Assembly (NCBI RefSeq): GCF_036588685.1
Contig: NC_086381.1
Coordinates: 55,241,431-55,305,430 of the forward strand
Length of the DNA: 64,000 nt
Direction of reading: 5' to 3'
From: Mytilus trossulus
Taxonomy: Eukaryota; Mollusca; Bivalvia; Mytilida; Mytilidae
A model generated the notes under the pieces. It saw only the letters and a list, made by a program, of their open reading frames with translations, had not been told where the DNA came from and searched no databases. This document shows, in pieces, positions 23,030 through 34,875 of the stretch. The position numbers and the translations under genes are program-made. Positions within the stretch are counted from its first letter, which is position 1, and every line of letters starts with the position of its first letter.

Positions 23030-23490
23030 TCTTAATAAATAGAGGGTCCTACAAAATCGTATTTTTTCTCTCACAATGCGTCCTGCTATTGAAAAATTCA
23101 ACAATAATACTTTTTTACGGTTGGTTCCGTAACCCTTAATGTTTTATCATATGTAAATATTTCTTTAAATGACATTGTATGTTTTACGTCCAAAAATCAT
23201 TATATACTGATTTAACCTACATCCGGAACGACCGATTTTTTTTAAATAGAACTGCAAAAGCATAAATAAAATTTAAGTCAAGTGACTTGGTCTTTTTTAG
23301 TTTGAAATTTTATTTGAGCTACATTACAAACAGCTAGGGAAAATGTTGTGGTCATAAATGTCATGATATGATTTTTTATTTTTTATTTTTTTCAAAAAAG
23401 TTCAAGATTCAAACAACATCGAATACTTTACAAAAAAACATTTTGTTATGAGCATGTAACATAAAATAATCATTTTGTTTTTTGCATTTT
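23030..23490. repeat. Copy 1 of a dispersed direct duplication
   Basis: Shares an ordered series with 25650-26220: AGGGTCC, TGTAAATATTTCTTT, CATTGTATGTT, CTACATCCGG, GGGCTACATTACAAACAGCT/GAGCTACATTACAAACAGCT, AGGGAAA.TGTTGTGG and AAACATT.TGTTATG. The copies are about 2.6 kb apart. Confidence 0.75.
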
Positions 23491-24768
23491 TAAAATATTG
23501 TATTATTTTTCATTAATGTATTAATTCAAATGAGTGTATACTGCTAATCATAATACATAACATATCATACAAAACACTTTAAAGAACCCTATATTACATA
23601 TTCATAGTGAATTCAAAACATTAAAAAAAAAAATCTCATTCACATCATTTTTCTCTTTTTACGGAAAATCTTTTTTTATTAAAGATGTTCTTCTGTTGAC
23701 ATTTGTCATTTAGATAAACATGATACAAGCAATAAAAGTTCTTCTCTTCGGATATTTGTGGTTTCATAGTATGTTGGTAGCTCTAGACTACAAGCATAAA
23801 TGATCTTAAACTACGGTATACAGTTGTTGACTTACGATGTATAATTTCATTGACATAATTATGCATATTTCATGCTAATTTCCAAAGAATATGATATGTT
23901 CCATTAAGTTCTAATTTACTTGTTCAAACGAACATAAAGTATTAATGTGCACATCGCTTCTTAATTTCTGAAACCTCCTTCAAACCCAAACTGTATACTA
24001 TATCATGTTGGTATAAAATAAAGAAACACATTTCTGATTTTGTCCAGCACGGTGACCATGTCCATTTTATTAAACATTTATTTGTACAAACTTGATCATC
24101 ATAATTTTCATTGTTCACCAAAACATTGGATTCACTGAATGCAAATACGTAACGTCCACTAAATAAAACAAATCATGGTACACTAGCCTTACAGAATATA
24201 TAAAAATTAACAAATATCATAATTAGTTCATATCCAATTAATCTCTGAACTACACAACAATTCTTCACTACTGTAAATATGTCTACAGTGTAATAGTAAT
24301 CAATGTGGTTACTGCCTAACCTCGATAACAGTAAAAACGTGCTCCTTTTCTTATCTACTACCCGCGAAATCAAAACCGGTTCTAAAAATAGGTATTACTC
24401 GTCTGAATATAACTACGCGTAGAGCACGTAAATATATCAACTTGCATAATGATATACCTTAATTGATCTCTATTATTTACAGTGAAATTTGTTGAATGTT
24501 ATTTAACACCTGTTTCACAAATGACCATGTGTATGTTACATATACTGTGACCACATTACCATCCTCCTATTTTCCTTACTTCTAAAAGAAAACAAGTTAT
24601 TCGAGACTTACTCTTTACGAGCAATACATATACGTAGAAGGTGACTACTCATCCGGGTAGTTTCCTCACCATTATTTGTAGATTTCAGTCACTTAATCAC
24701 GGTTTTATCAATAGAATGAACTACATATTTTAATGTGTGTTTTTTTTTATCGTGTTTTGTCTGTTTTT
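23491..24768. other. AT-rich intergenic sequence
   Basis: No gene, RNA or repeat recognised with confidence. Confidence 0.45.
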
Positions 24769-24769
24769 T

Positions 24770-25110
24770 GTCTAGATTTCGACTTTAGTCGAAAAAGCGA
24801 GACATATCGATCCTACTTTTTGTCAGCGTCGTCGTCAGCGGCGTCCACAAATATTCACTCTGTGATTATATTTTTTAAAATATTAAAAACTTTCTTAAAC
24901 TTAACTACGTTTCTTCAAAACTTGGACAGAAGTTTGTCTATCATCATAAGATAGTATCCAGATGTAAATTTTGTAAAATGAAAATAATTACTTTCCCACA
25001 TTTTACTTATAAGTGGACTTCTGCCATGAAACATAACTTTCACTCAGTGGTTAAAAGAAGGCGAGACACTGGATTCCGCGGATCCCTTACAGATTTGTAT
25101 TCGAATTTTT
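24770..25110. repeat. Bivalve dispersed repeat (GTCGAAAAAGCGAGACATAT family)
   Basis: Contains GACTTTAGTCGAAAAAGCGA, GCGGCGTCCACAAATATTCA, AACTTGGACAGAAGTTTGTC, CATCATAAGATAGTATCCAG and GGCGAGACACTGGATTCCGC. I recognise this combination as repetitive in bivalves. Confidence 0.65.
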
Positions 25111-25649
25111 GCTTTATGTCAGTATGCAAGCATTGTCGTGTGTCGGCTGTTGTTGTGATATATATATTTTTACATACACATTGAGGTATATTCCTTGAAA
25201 AGACCTATTGATTTTGTTTTGATTATTTTTTTCCCCGCCACTTTTGCTTCTGAAATTTTCCAACATGCCGTCAAGTTATTCGGCAAATGAAATCGTTGCA
25301 CTTTATAAACTCACCAATTTCAACAGGATATGTTTCCATTTGGGAGTTATCTCCCTGTTTACTGTTTTTCTTGATATAGCTTTTGTACCAAAATTTTTAT
25401 TTCAAGTAAACCTGCATAATCACCATACACTTTAAGTTTCAATGGAACATTTCTAACCGGAAGAGACATTTTGAATAGATGAAGTTGCAAATTATTTTAT
25501 TATTTTAAAGATTTATCCGGATATTTTTTTCAAAAGTATGTATATATATGAATATAAATAGTTTTAAATCCCCCAAAAAGTCAGTTGACATTACAACATG
25601 TACAATGTTTAACAGGTAAGACTATTCAGCTTGCTACGTTGCATGTTTT

Positions 25650-26220
25650 GAATATTGGAGAAGTCAATAAATAATTAATGAAGGGTCCCTTTAAATCGTT
25701 ATTGTTTTCTTACATTGTGTTCTGTTTTGATAGATTAAATACTTTACTTTTATACTACTACCTCCTTAACATCCATTGTTTTCCATTTGTGTTCTATTTT
25801 TTTTAGATGTATATATATATATATATGTTATATGTTAACCTACAATGTAAATATTTCTTTTGATATGTCATTGTATGTTGTGTATCTAAACAATATTTAG
25901 TAAATAGTTGTATCCTACATCCGGGACGATCATTTTTTTCAACAGTACTTCAAAATATTAAATCGATATTTAAATTCAGTGACCTGGTCTTTTTATTTTG
26001 ATATTCTTATTTGGGCTACATTACAAACAGCTAGGGAAACTGTTGTGGAAATTAATGTCATGTAATAAATAATGTTAAAACATTTTAAAACAACATATGA
26101 GAAAAAAAACTTTCGATTGTTAAGAAAAGTTTAAGATTCTATAAACATCTTATGCTTTCAAACAAAAACATTCTGTTATGGGCATTAAACATCAAATAGT
26201 CTTTATATTTTGCATCTATG
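25650..26220. repeat. Copy 2 of the dispersed direct duplication
   Basis: Homologous in order and orientation to 23030-23490. Includes an (AT)n microsatellite at about 25811-25828. Confidence 0.75.
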
Positions 26221-26959
26221 AGATAAATTGTATTTTTTTTTTATTTAATGTATAGTTTGAAATGTGTGTATACTCCTTATCATCTTATTTGATGTGTTAG
26301 TTTTAGCTTTACGTTTTTGTTTTCATAAATATGTAATTGTGCATAAATTCTTATTGATGTTATATGTGCTAATAAAGGAAATTTTGGCTTTAAAAGATTT
26401 TTCCGTGATATTGACCGATCCATCCGAAATCTTATTGGTCACCATCTTTATAGTAGCATATTATATAATACACTGTCAATACCTCCTAGAAATGAGTTCA
26501 ACCATGTCGTCTTTTCATGAAAATGTTTGTACATAATAAGCCATAAAACAGTAACTATTTGATCTGGTAATTTAGGATTATATCTCTTCGTTTTGTTGGA
26601 AATAAACTGCCAAAATCATGCCAAAAAAAAGAAGACGGATATACAAACAAACATAAGTACACAACATACAACATAGAAAATAAAGACTGAGAAACACAAA
26701 CCTTACTGAAAACCTGGATGATCTCATGTGATTTATAGTTCAAAGGGGATTTGCTGGATAATATGACCGTTTCCATAAAGTCAAACCCACAGTTATGGAG
26801 TCATTTCCATGTCTTGATTATCATATTTTGTTGGAGACTGAAATTTGTGTATAAATAGATTTCTTTAATTCTTCGTCAATTTATCCCTTTCGGCGCCCAT
26901 TGTATAAAAAAAATTAATCAACGTGTGGTTCGTTTGATCTCAGTTAGTTATTGGTTGAA
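26221..26959. other. AT-rich intergenic sequence
   Basis: No gene or repeat recognised. Confidence 0.4.
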
Positions 26960-29315
26960 ATCCGATAATGACGTCGAATTATCTTGTTTTCCTCTAGATT
27001 TCCTATTGTGACGGCATGAAAAAAGACGACCATGCCTGATGAAGTCACATAGAAAGAACACATCTTTTTGATCAGTCGCAAAGAAAGAATAAGTTTGCCT
27101 GCGTATTGTTGGAAATCTTTAGAAACAGATTCCACCACCACATCTCGTGTAATACGATATTTATCCACTTTCGACAGTTAAAATTTAAATATGTAGACGC
27201 TCGGCGAGCCTCGCGTTCTAAATTTGAAAATTTAACTGTCTCGAGCGGGTAAATATCGAATCACACTCGATGCAGTGGTAGAAACTGTACTATAATTCTT
27301 ACACGATCGATTATTTTCCTTAGAGGTTGATTATTTTTTTTAAGCAACGTGTAGTTCGTTTGATCTTAGTTCTCTATGGATACGAATTCGATTATGATGT
27401 CGAACTTTCTTGCTTTCCTCTGAATTGCATATTGTAGCGACATGAAAAAGGGGCGACTATGCATAAAAACGTTACAGAGAAAGAACATTGCAGACCATTT
27501 GAAAGAAGGAATAAGTTTTAAGAGTATCAGAGAAACAGATTCCACCATCAAAACGTATGTAATACGATATTTTTCAACTCTCCACAGTTAGACTATAAAT
27601 ATCTTCAAAAAAAATAACTGTCTCGAGCATGATGAACTATGGATCACATGTGAAGCCGGATAGACTATCAACATGCTTTAATGTGTATACGTTATCAAAG
27701 GTACCAGGATTATAATTTAGTACGCCAGACGCGCGTTTTGTCTACATAAGACTCATCAGTGAAAGTAAATATTATAGGCTGTATGGTTTGTCTACAATTC
27801 CCTATATATCCACGTCATTTGAACTTTGTTGGGTTGTAGTTTCATTGACAACCATATCACGTATCCTTATTTCTGTAATTGTAAACCCTTTCTCATGTGT
27901 ATGATTTGCGTGGAACATTCTTTTTTATATAACATCCAAAGTAGTGACCACTCAAACTAAAACTTAATCTAATTACTGTGTATTTAAAACATTCAAACAT
28001 CAGAGAAAGGTGTTCAACTGATATAGTATTAATGGGTATTACTTTTCTAGAATAAGAAAAAAAAACGAGATCTGAAACTTTTTGACAATAGGAAAGAAAG
28101 CAATATGTGCCACACACTGAGGGTGACATGGATACGATATATTACTTTAAGAGTTCTTTTAATATTAGGGTGGCTATTCTCCTGCTTTTCGTGGATGGTT
28201 TTATCTACGAGTGTAAGTGTCAAACTAAATATAGTCTTTTGTCTGATTTTGATACTAGTATTCATTATTATGATATAGTAAATAACCTCCAAATGAATGA
28301 TTTATTTTTTGTACGAGAACTATAACATCCCAAGGAGAAAAAAATAGACACTTCATCGTCACGAAGCATAACGGAAAGTATGTTTTTTATCGATCGAAGA
28401 TCATTTTCATTTGGATTTCAACATGTAAAGTTTAAGTTTTTTAAAGATTGAATTTGTAAAATATTGTCTTAAGTTGAATATGTAGTTCATAGTGCTTGGC
28501 TAATATTCGATGTATCATCCAGATCACATGCCCGTATCCATGTAGTCAAGCCTACGGTAATAGTGATCTTTCTTGCCTTGATTTTGCCAACAGAACTTAT
28601 ATTTCGTTCGACACTTATATTCGTATTATATATAAAACCCTCCACAAAAACCAGGGAAATAGGTATACCCCATGATTTCAAGTACTCTTAAAGTATTATT
28701 TCATATCCATGTCACTCTCAGTGTGGGCCATATGTTTTTGATGTTCCTCATCTCTTTTCCATTGGGATGTCAAATCAAAATAACTTTTTACATAAATGAT
28801 TCAAATGTGAAAGGATTTACAATTATAGAAACAAGGATACGTGATATGATTGTCAATGAGACTACTACCAAACAAAAAAGATCAATTTACGTGGCTAATC
28901 GGAATTGTAGACAACCATGCAGCCTATGTATTGAGTTTTAGGTGTATACTCATTTGAAAGAGTTCATAGTTCATCCGGCTCCACATGTGATCCGTAGTTC
29001 ATCGTGTTCAAAGATGTGTAGATTCTACCACTGCATCGAGTGAGATACGATAATTATCCACTCTAGACAGTTAATTTTCCAATTTAGAACGCGAGGCTCT
29101 CCGAGCGTTTTGAATTCTTAAAATTTAACTGTCGAGAGTGGATAAATATCGCATTACATGAGGATTGGTGGTGGAATCTGTTTCGCTAATGATCTTGAAA
29201 AATTACGCAGGCAAATTTATTCCTTTGTTCAAATGATCTGCAAACGGAGTTGTTTTTTTCTTTGTGAAGTCATCATGAATAGTTGCTTTTTTCGTATCAT
29301 AATCGAATTTTGACC
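26960..29315. repeat. Large imperfect palindrome (inverted duplication or foldback)
   Basis: The two halves are inverted copies around a centre near 28420. Matched pairs include an AAACAGATTCCACCACCA block (27120/29180), an ACTCGATGCAGTGGTAGAA block (27267/29030), a GATCACATGTG..GCCGGAT block (27634/28975), a CATATCACGTATCCTT block (27852/28848), and a CACTGAGGGTGACATGG / CACTGAGAGTGACATGG block (28115/28705). The left arm is longer. Its outer part (26955-27300) is repeated in tandem at 27350-27640, and it has acquired a Mytilus repeat fragment at 27688-27770. No coding sequence is convincing in either arm. Confidence 0.85.
27688..27770. repeat. Solo copy of the CGCGCGTTTTGTCTAC Mytilus repeat
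   Basis: Matches the first 80 bases of the units at 15385-16300 and is present only in the left arm of the palindrome. Confidence 0.85.
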
Positions 29316-29549
29316 AGGTTGTTTACCTAACTAAACCTCCAACTTGTTTCATTTGTTGATAGTTCCATTATATTGGCGAACTAAGGTTAGGAGCCCAAAC
29401 AGGTATAATTAGTTATTGAAACACCAATTTTGACCCAGCAGCTTAAACTGTGTAAACATATATAACAACGACAACTTTAGTGTGTAGAGTGAATAGCACA
29501 CGTACATTGTATTGACGTTACGATAATTTCATTTAAACTTTCCCAATAA

Positions 29550-30978
29550 TTAGACATGTTACGAAAAGGTATATTCACGACGCTGAGGTTTACAATTTAC
29601 ACTTAAATGTGGGGACTGTATCACAACACAAAAGAGATTACCTGTGAATACATTGTATTTTATTTTAAAAATGCATTGATCCTTTCGCAGGCAATTCCGT
29701 ATGGAACGAATATTCAATAACATTTATACGATTAGAAATATAAGAAATAGATATTAACAATTTCCATTATATTTTTTAAGTAACTATAATAATACTGCAA
29801 AAAGGGAGGGACGTTTATGTCAATGCAGTAGATGTGCGGGGCAACGGAGATACGGGGTGCATACGTGTGTGAATTCATTGGCGAGCCCTTAATAAATCTT
29901 ACAAATAGTCTTAAGTATTATAATCTGTTGTATACCTACTCGTGAATATATATGTAACGATCATTTTTATATAGTTTAAAAAAAACCAACAGTGAATGTA
30001 TTTTGATCCAGTTGTTTGCAACCTAAATTGCTATCTAACGGGGTCTGTTTTAAACAATTTAAACATGACTTCAATTTGAGGTATGTTGCACTACATAGAA
30101 CAATTTCGCCCGGTCATATAGCTTCGAAGGCATGTATTTTCTTTCTTTATTTCCTTCCAACTTTGTCTCAATTTCAAAAGTTTCAGCTCATTTTGTATTT
30201 TCTGTATAATAGTTTGTGATTGATTGATTGTTGGTTGCTTAACGTTCAGTGGCAAATATTTCATGTATGTTTAGAACAAGAAGAGATTTGTGTTAAATAT
30301 GACTCGCTACTCATCGGTTGAACAACCCTGCAGAGTTTCAAAAGCATTGCATAATGACTTAGGTTTGCATTTACATCTTAAAACCACCTTATGCAGATAT
30401 TTTGTATTTCATAAATTTCTAAAACATTTGTGGAAATTCGCCGATCGTTTCATAAGAAATTGAGAATATGAAAAAAAAGTGACACCGATGACCGATGGGT
30501 CTTACCTGCTATGAGTTTCTCTAAAACAAATATGTTTTTTTTTTTAAATTAAATCTGTTGAATGGGTACCTATTACTGCCCTACGGGATTTTTGAGTTAA
30601 GAAAAGGCAGAATGAGTAACTTGGCAAAACAAAACCTAAAATTTAACTTGCTTACTATGTATATTATTATAAATCTAGAATTGAATGAACTTGTATAACC
30701 CTCAGCCCCCATTTTCTATACCCCAACTCCTACGCGCGTACACCTTTTATGTCTTAGGACGAAGGTTAGCCAGCAATGATGTCACAAAAGCAATTGTCGT
30801 ATAAGATGTTAAATGCATAATGATGTTCTAGACAAATGTAATTTGAATTAACCAAGACACACAGGATTGGAATATTACCTATTTAAATCTATAATCAATG
30901 TTTTGACACTGTCCCCAAATTTTAAGTCTAATTTGTCAACCTCAGCGACGAGAATATACCTTTTCGTAACATGTCTAA
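29550..30978. mobile_element. Inverted-repeat element of about 1.43 kb
   Basis: The left end starts TTAGACATGTTACGAAAAGG and the right end is its reverse complement. Similarity continues inward (CGCTGAGGTT, AATTTACACTTAA/AATTAGACTTAA, GGGGACTGT/GGGGACAGT) for about 100 bases on each side. No transposase ORF is visible, so a non-autonomous DNA element is likely. A target-site duplication is not clear. Confidence 0.7.
30215..30330 (+). repeat. Mollusc dispersed repeat fragment (GATTGATTGTTGGTTGCTTAACG)
   Basis: The phrase GATTGTTGGTTGCTTAACGT followed by CAGTGGCAAATATTTCATG is one I recognise as repetitive in molluscs. A related start (TGATTGATTGAATGGTGTTT) is at 42533. Confidence 0.5.
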
Positions 30979-32045
30979 TAGAATTACATGTATGCATTGT
31001 AGACATACACAGCTGAATTAAAATTCACACAATCATTCCAATAAATCATGACAAATATTTGAATACAATGACACGTTATATATTCAATCTTATCTATAAT
31101 TTTATTCGGAGTCAAATGATGTGTGTGTTAGCTGCCTCATTCCCTCATCGCTTTATTTAAAGCTCAGTTGTATTGCATTCATTGAGAGACAATACATATA
31201 TTTGTTTAACTGCTATTAAGATACTTTTTTCTGACATCAATCATTTTGTTTTTGTATATTTTGAGAGAAAAAAAATAGTTTAAATATCATTAATATTTGA
31301 TTGCTACTTTCAGCCACACTGATACTTTATAATGTTAGTTCAGAAAATGTAATAATTTAAAAATCAAGTAGAGGATGGCCATTGAGTTAAATTAGTATTA
31401 CCTTTTCCTGAACCGAACAGGAAATAATTAATTGTATCATGACTTCGATATCTATGTTAAATTAAAACACTGTATTTAAGGGGGTACCCAACACTATACC
31501 AAAAAAAATCCTGTCGTTTAATTTTTCTTAATTTTTTTCATTGATAAACTAGGCCATTCTTAACATCTTGTGAAAATTTTGAAAGATTTAAACCATAGGT
31601 TTAAAAGATTTGGCATCTCAAATATGGCATCTTTTACACACTAGTATCGGTCAAAATTGGAAGTTACCGAAATATGATTAAATGTTTAAATAAATATACT
31701 AATTTTTTTTTAATTTAATCCTAAATTGACAATAGCATAGCTAATAATGATAGCTGAAGTGAATATTAGTTCACTGATACCCTTTTCTTGATTTTTTTTT
31801 AATTCCGGATTTAAAATTTTGCCCGAACTTTAATAGGGGTATCAGAATCAGTCCCAAAAAGTGTATGCTGTTCTTCTGGTATTGAAGGAGAATTTTTTTT
31901 TTTAAATGTGTCGTTTAATTTCATTATAAAACTAAGCATTTGGAGTGCTATACTGGTCGGTTGTTCTTGCAAATTTTTTTTATTTAACCGTTAGACTTTT
32001 TGGTATTTAAGTTTAAAATACGCCCCACCCTCAAATTGGTTCATT
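30979..32045. other. AT-rich sequence with possible old repeat
   Basis: No gene. GGGGTACCCAACACTATACC and AATCAGTCCCAAAAAGTGTA look like parts of a dispersed element, but no termini are visible. Confidence 0.35.
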
Positions 32046-32740
32046 TCATAAGAGCAAAATCTATTCCAAAAGTACATAATGGCCATATTGTTTTTCGTCT
32101 TTTGAACTAGGCCTTAGATATTTGGCATGTGGATGTATCATTAAGGGGTTAAGTGTCTTGCATCATGATGACCTTTGTTTGACCTTTAAATATGACTTTA
32201 AGGTCAACTTTATGTTGTTATTTTCGTGCAAAACACCACCATGTAGGCCATAACTTCTTCGCCTTTTGACCTAGGCCTTACATCTTTGGCATGTGGATGT
32301 ATCATCATGAGGTGGTGTGCCTTCTTAAAAATTTGACCTTCATATGACTTTGAACTTAGCCCTCAAGGACGATAATTGTGTTTTTGGCTTTTATCTAGTT
32401 ATGAATTCATATTTACTTTAGAAAATCATATTACACAAGCTTTAATTGACCATACAACAATATAGACACATTTTATGACATGTCAACCCGTTCCATGCAC
32501 ACGGAATATATGATGGACATGTAGTCACAAAAATTGTTTGAAGAAGGAAACGTTTCTACTGAAGCGCAGTGTGCGTACTTACCTACTCAACAGACATCAA
32601 AGTGAAAACTTCATAGGAATCAAACAGTAGGAGGAGTTATGCCAACTAACTATATACCAAAAATGGGACGGACAGAAGGACAGACTGACAGGGGTAAAAC
32701 TATACACCCCTCCCCCTTTCATTTGCAGGGGCAAAAAAAC
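32046..32740. repeat. Bivalve dispersed repeat with internal duplication
   Basis: CCTTA.AT.TTTGGCATGTGG followed by ATGTATCAT occurs twice, at about 32112 and 32276. The segment ends with AGTAGGAGGAGTTATGCCAA and GGGACGGACAGAAGGACAGA. I know this ending from many bivalve repeats. The open frame at 32639-32932 starts in this tail and is not a gene. Confidence 0.6.
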
Positions 32741-34635
32741 GATGTAACTGATTTTTTATTTGAGATACACGCTGTTGAAATTTTTAATTTATTGGTCTAC
32801 AGATTACAAAAAAACAATTCAAAACAAAACTATTCGTGCAAAGAACCACGGCTCATAAGAGATGCAATAGACCTGACTTTGCTAAATCCTTATACTGTGA
32901 AATCAAGTTCGTTAAACATAAGATGTTTTTAGTATTTCTGCAAAGGTTATGAAAATAAGATACAACTGGACTTTAGTTAAAGCACGGCAGTTACAAGTTT
33001 AACATTCTTTTTTGGCCCCTTATTATTATAGAGAATGATTACTCTATTCGATCAGTAATAATTATGAACTGAGACTTGAGGAGACACATTTTCACTTGTC
33101 ATTTGCAGTTGCAGTTTAAATTGCAGTTGACAAAAAAATTCGGAAAGATACACAAGCATGACAGAAGCACAACAAAAGAAAAATAACAAATTTTGCTATC
33201 CCTTCTAAATTTGAATTTGATAAAGTAAAAATAACCTGTTCTTTTTATATCATACATGTGTTGATTCAGTTTTAACCATGATTCTAAATATAGACTTTAC
33301 TTTCCCTTTAATTGCGGACGGAATAGAAGACACCTGTTGATTTTCTACACCTAGGATTGAAAAAAAGATAATAAAAAGATGTAGTTTTTTTTTATTCAGA
33401 TGAATGTGATTCTGCAGAAATATGTGTATAATGCTTTGTGAATCGAATGAGGTTTTTTTTCATTTTGTCCGTAATATGGAAATGATGTACTGGTGGTTGA
33501 TTATCCCCCTCGGTATCTTCTAATTTTTTAATGAATATAAATCATGTGATAAAATATTCAATTGCACTTTAAAAAGATATGCCAGAAATTTAAAAATAAT
33601 AAATTATTTGTGACCTATTTGATATTACTACGTGTATTACTAAGCCCATAGTATATTTCATTAAAACTACATGTATGGTTTTAAAAAAAGTATTGTGGAG
33701 TCAATTTAGTTTTGATTTTAATCAATTTAGTACGAAGATCTACGAGCAGAAGTATTGTATTATTGTCCATGGTTTATTTGTTTATTTGGTTAAAATTTTA
33801 TTGTCAGAAAGAGCTAACATTTGCGGAGGGAGACTTGGCTGAAATTTGAAAAAAGGCAAAACAGGCTTTTGAGCAAACAAAGGCAGGAACAGTAATTTGG
33901 CATAACAAGCAGGATAACAATTTATGTAAACAATTTCAGGATAAACTAATGAAAATAACAGTCCTCTAAAGAATGAAAAATAAAAATGTCAGATGAGAGA
34001 GGGTAGGAGGGGTCCTGATCCCGAAATCCCGGGTTTCAAAACACGAAATCTCGAGTTTAAATAATTTGTAATTCTAGCCCTCAAAGCCCAAAAAATATCA
34101 AAGGATAGCATTCTTAGACTTTTGACTTGTACTTTATTTCATTTTATGTAAGACCTAGACATTGGCAAGTAAAAAACGAAAACAGTATAATGGTCCTTTC
34201 TGTTTCCCTACTTTTTTAACGTGCTGGTTTTCTTTTTATAAATTTATTTCACCCTGAAATATCCCTAGTATGTCTCGTTCAATGTTCATTTATGGAAAAT
34301 GAGTAACTTTAATTGGATTAAAAGATTAAAAGAATAACAATAGGTGTACAACTGCGCTTAGCAATAATGTAAACACTCTGATCATGATCTTTCAAAAGCT
34401 TGCATATTGCACATGATTTTAAAACGTACCAATGAATCAGACTCTGAGTAAGAGTTATCTTTTCTTAGGTGTTCTGTACCCCTAAATTCAATTGTGGAAC
34501 GAAATATAGAGTGCATATAGACTTTATATAAGCCCAAGTTTCGAATTCAAGAAATAAAGTATACCAAAAAATATGAACCCTTTAATGATCAAGATATCCA
34601 AATATGAACATCTCAGTAGTACGTTCATTAGTAAC
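32741..34635. other. AT-rich intergenic sequence
   Basis: Nothing recognised. Confidence 0.4.
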
Positions 34636-34641
34636 GCAAAT

Positions 34642-34869
34642 GAGGCCCCTCATGGGGGGGGGGGTCCTAGTAATCACATAATCACCATTTTTTGCCAATA
34701 TAATCACATAATCATTAAATATTTGCTTGTCTTTAGTAATCAAATAATCATAAACTAAAAATACAGTTCTAGGTAATCAAATAATCATGAAATATTTGGC
34801 TTAATAATCAAATAATCATTAAAAAAACGGCCAAGTAATCACATAATCAAAAACCCCATGAGGGCCCTC
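34642..34869. mobile_element. MITE of 228 bp with 6-bp TSD GCAAAT
   Basis: The ends are GAGGCCCCTCATGGGG and the reverse complement of GAGGGCCCTCATGGGG, flanked by GCAAAT at 34636-34641 and 34870-34875. The interior is unusual: TAATCAAATAATCAT or TAATCACATAATCA recurs six times. A run of 11 G lies at 34654-34664. No coding capacity. Confidence 0.88.
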
Positions 34870-34875
34870 GCAAAT

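Noticed and set aside
32639-32932. 97-residue ORF
   Set aside because: It starts in the tail of a bivalve dispersed repeat and continues into AT-rich sequence without homology.
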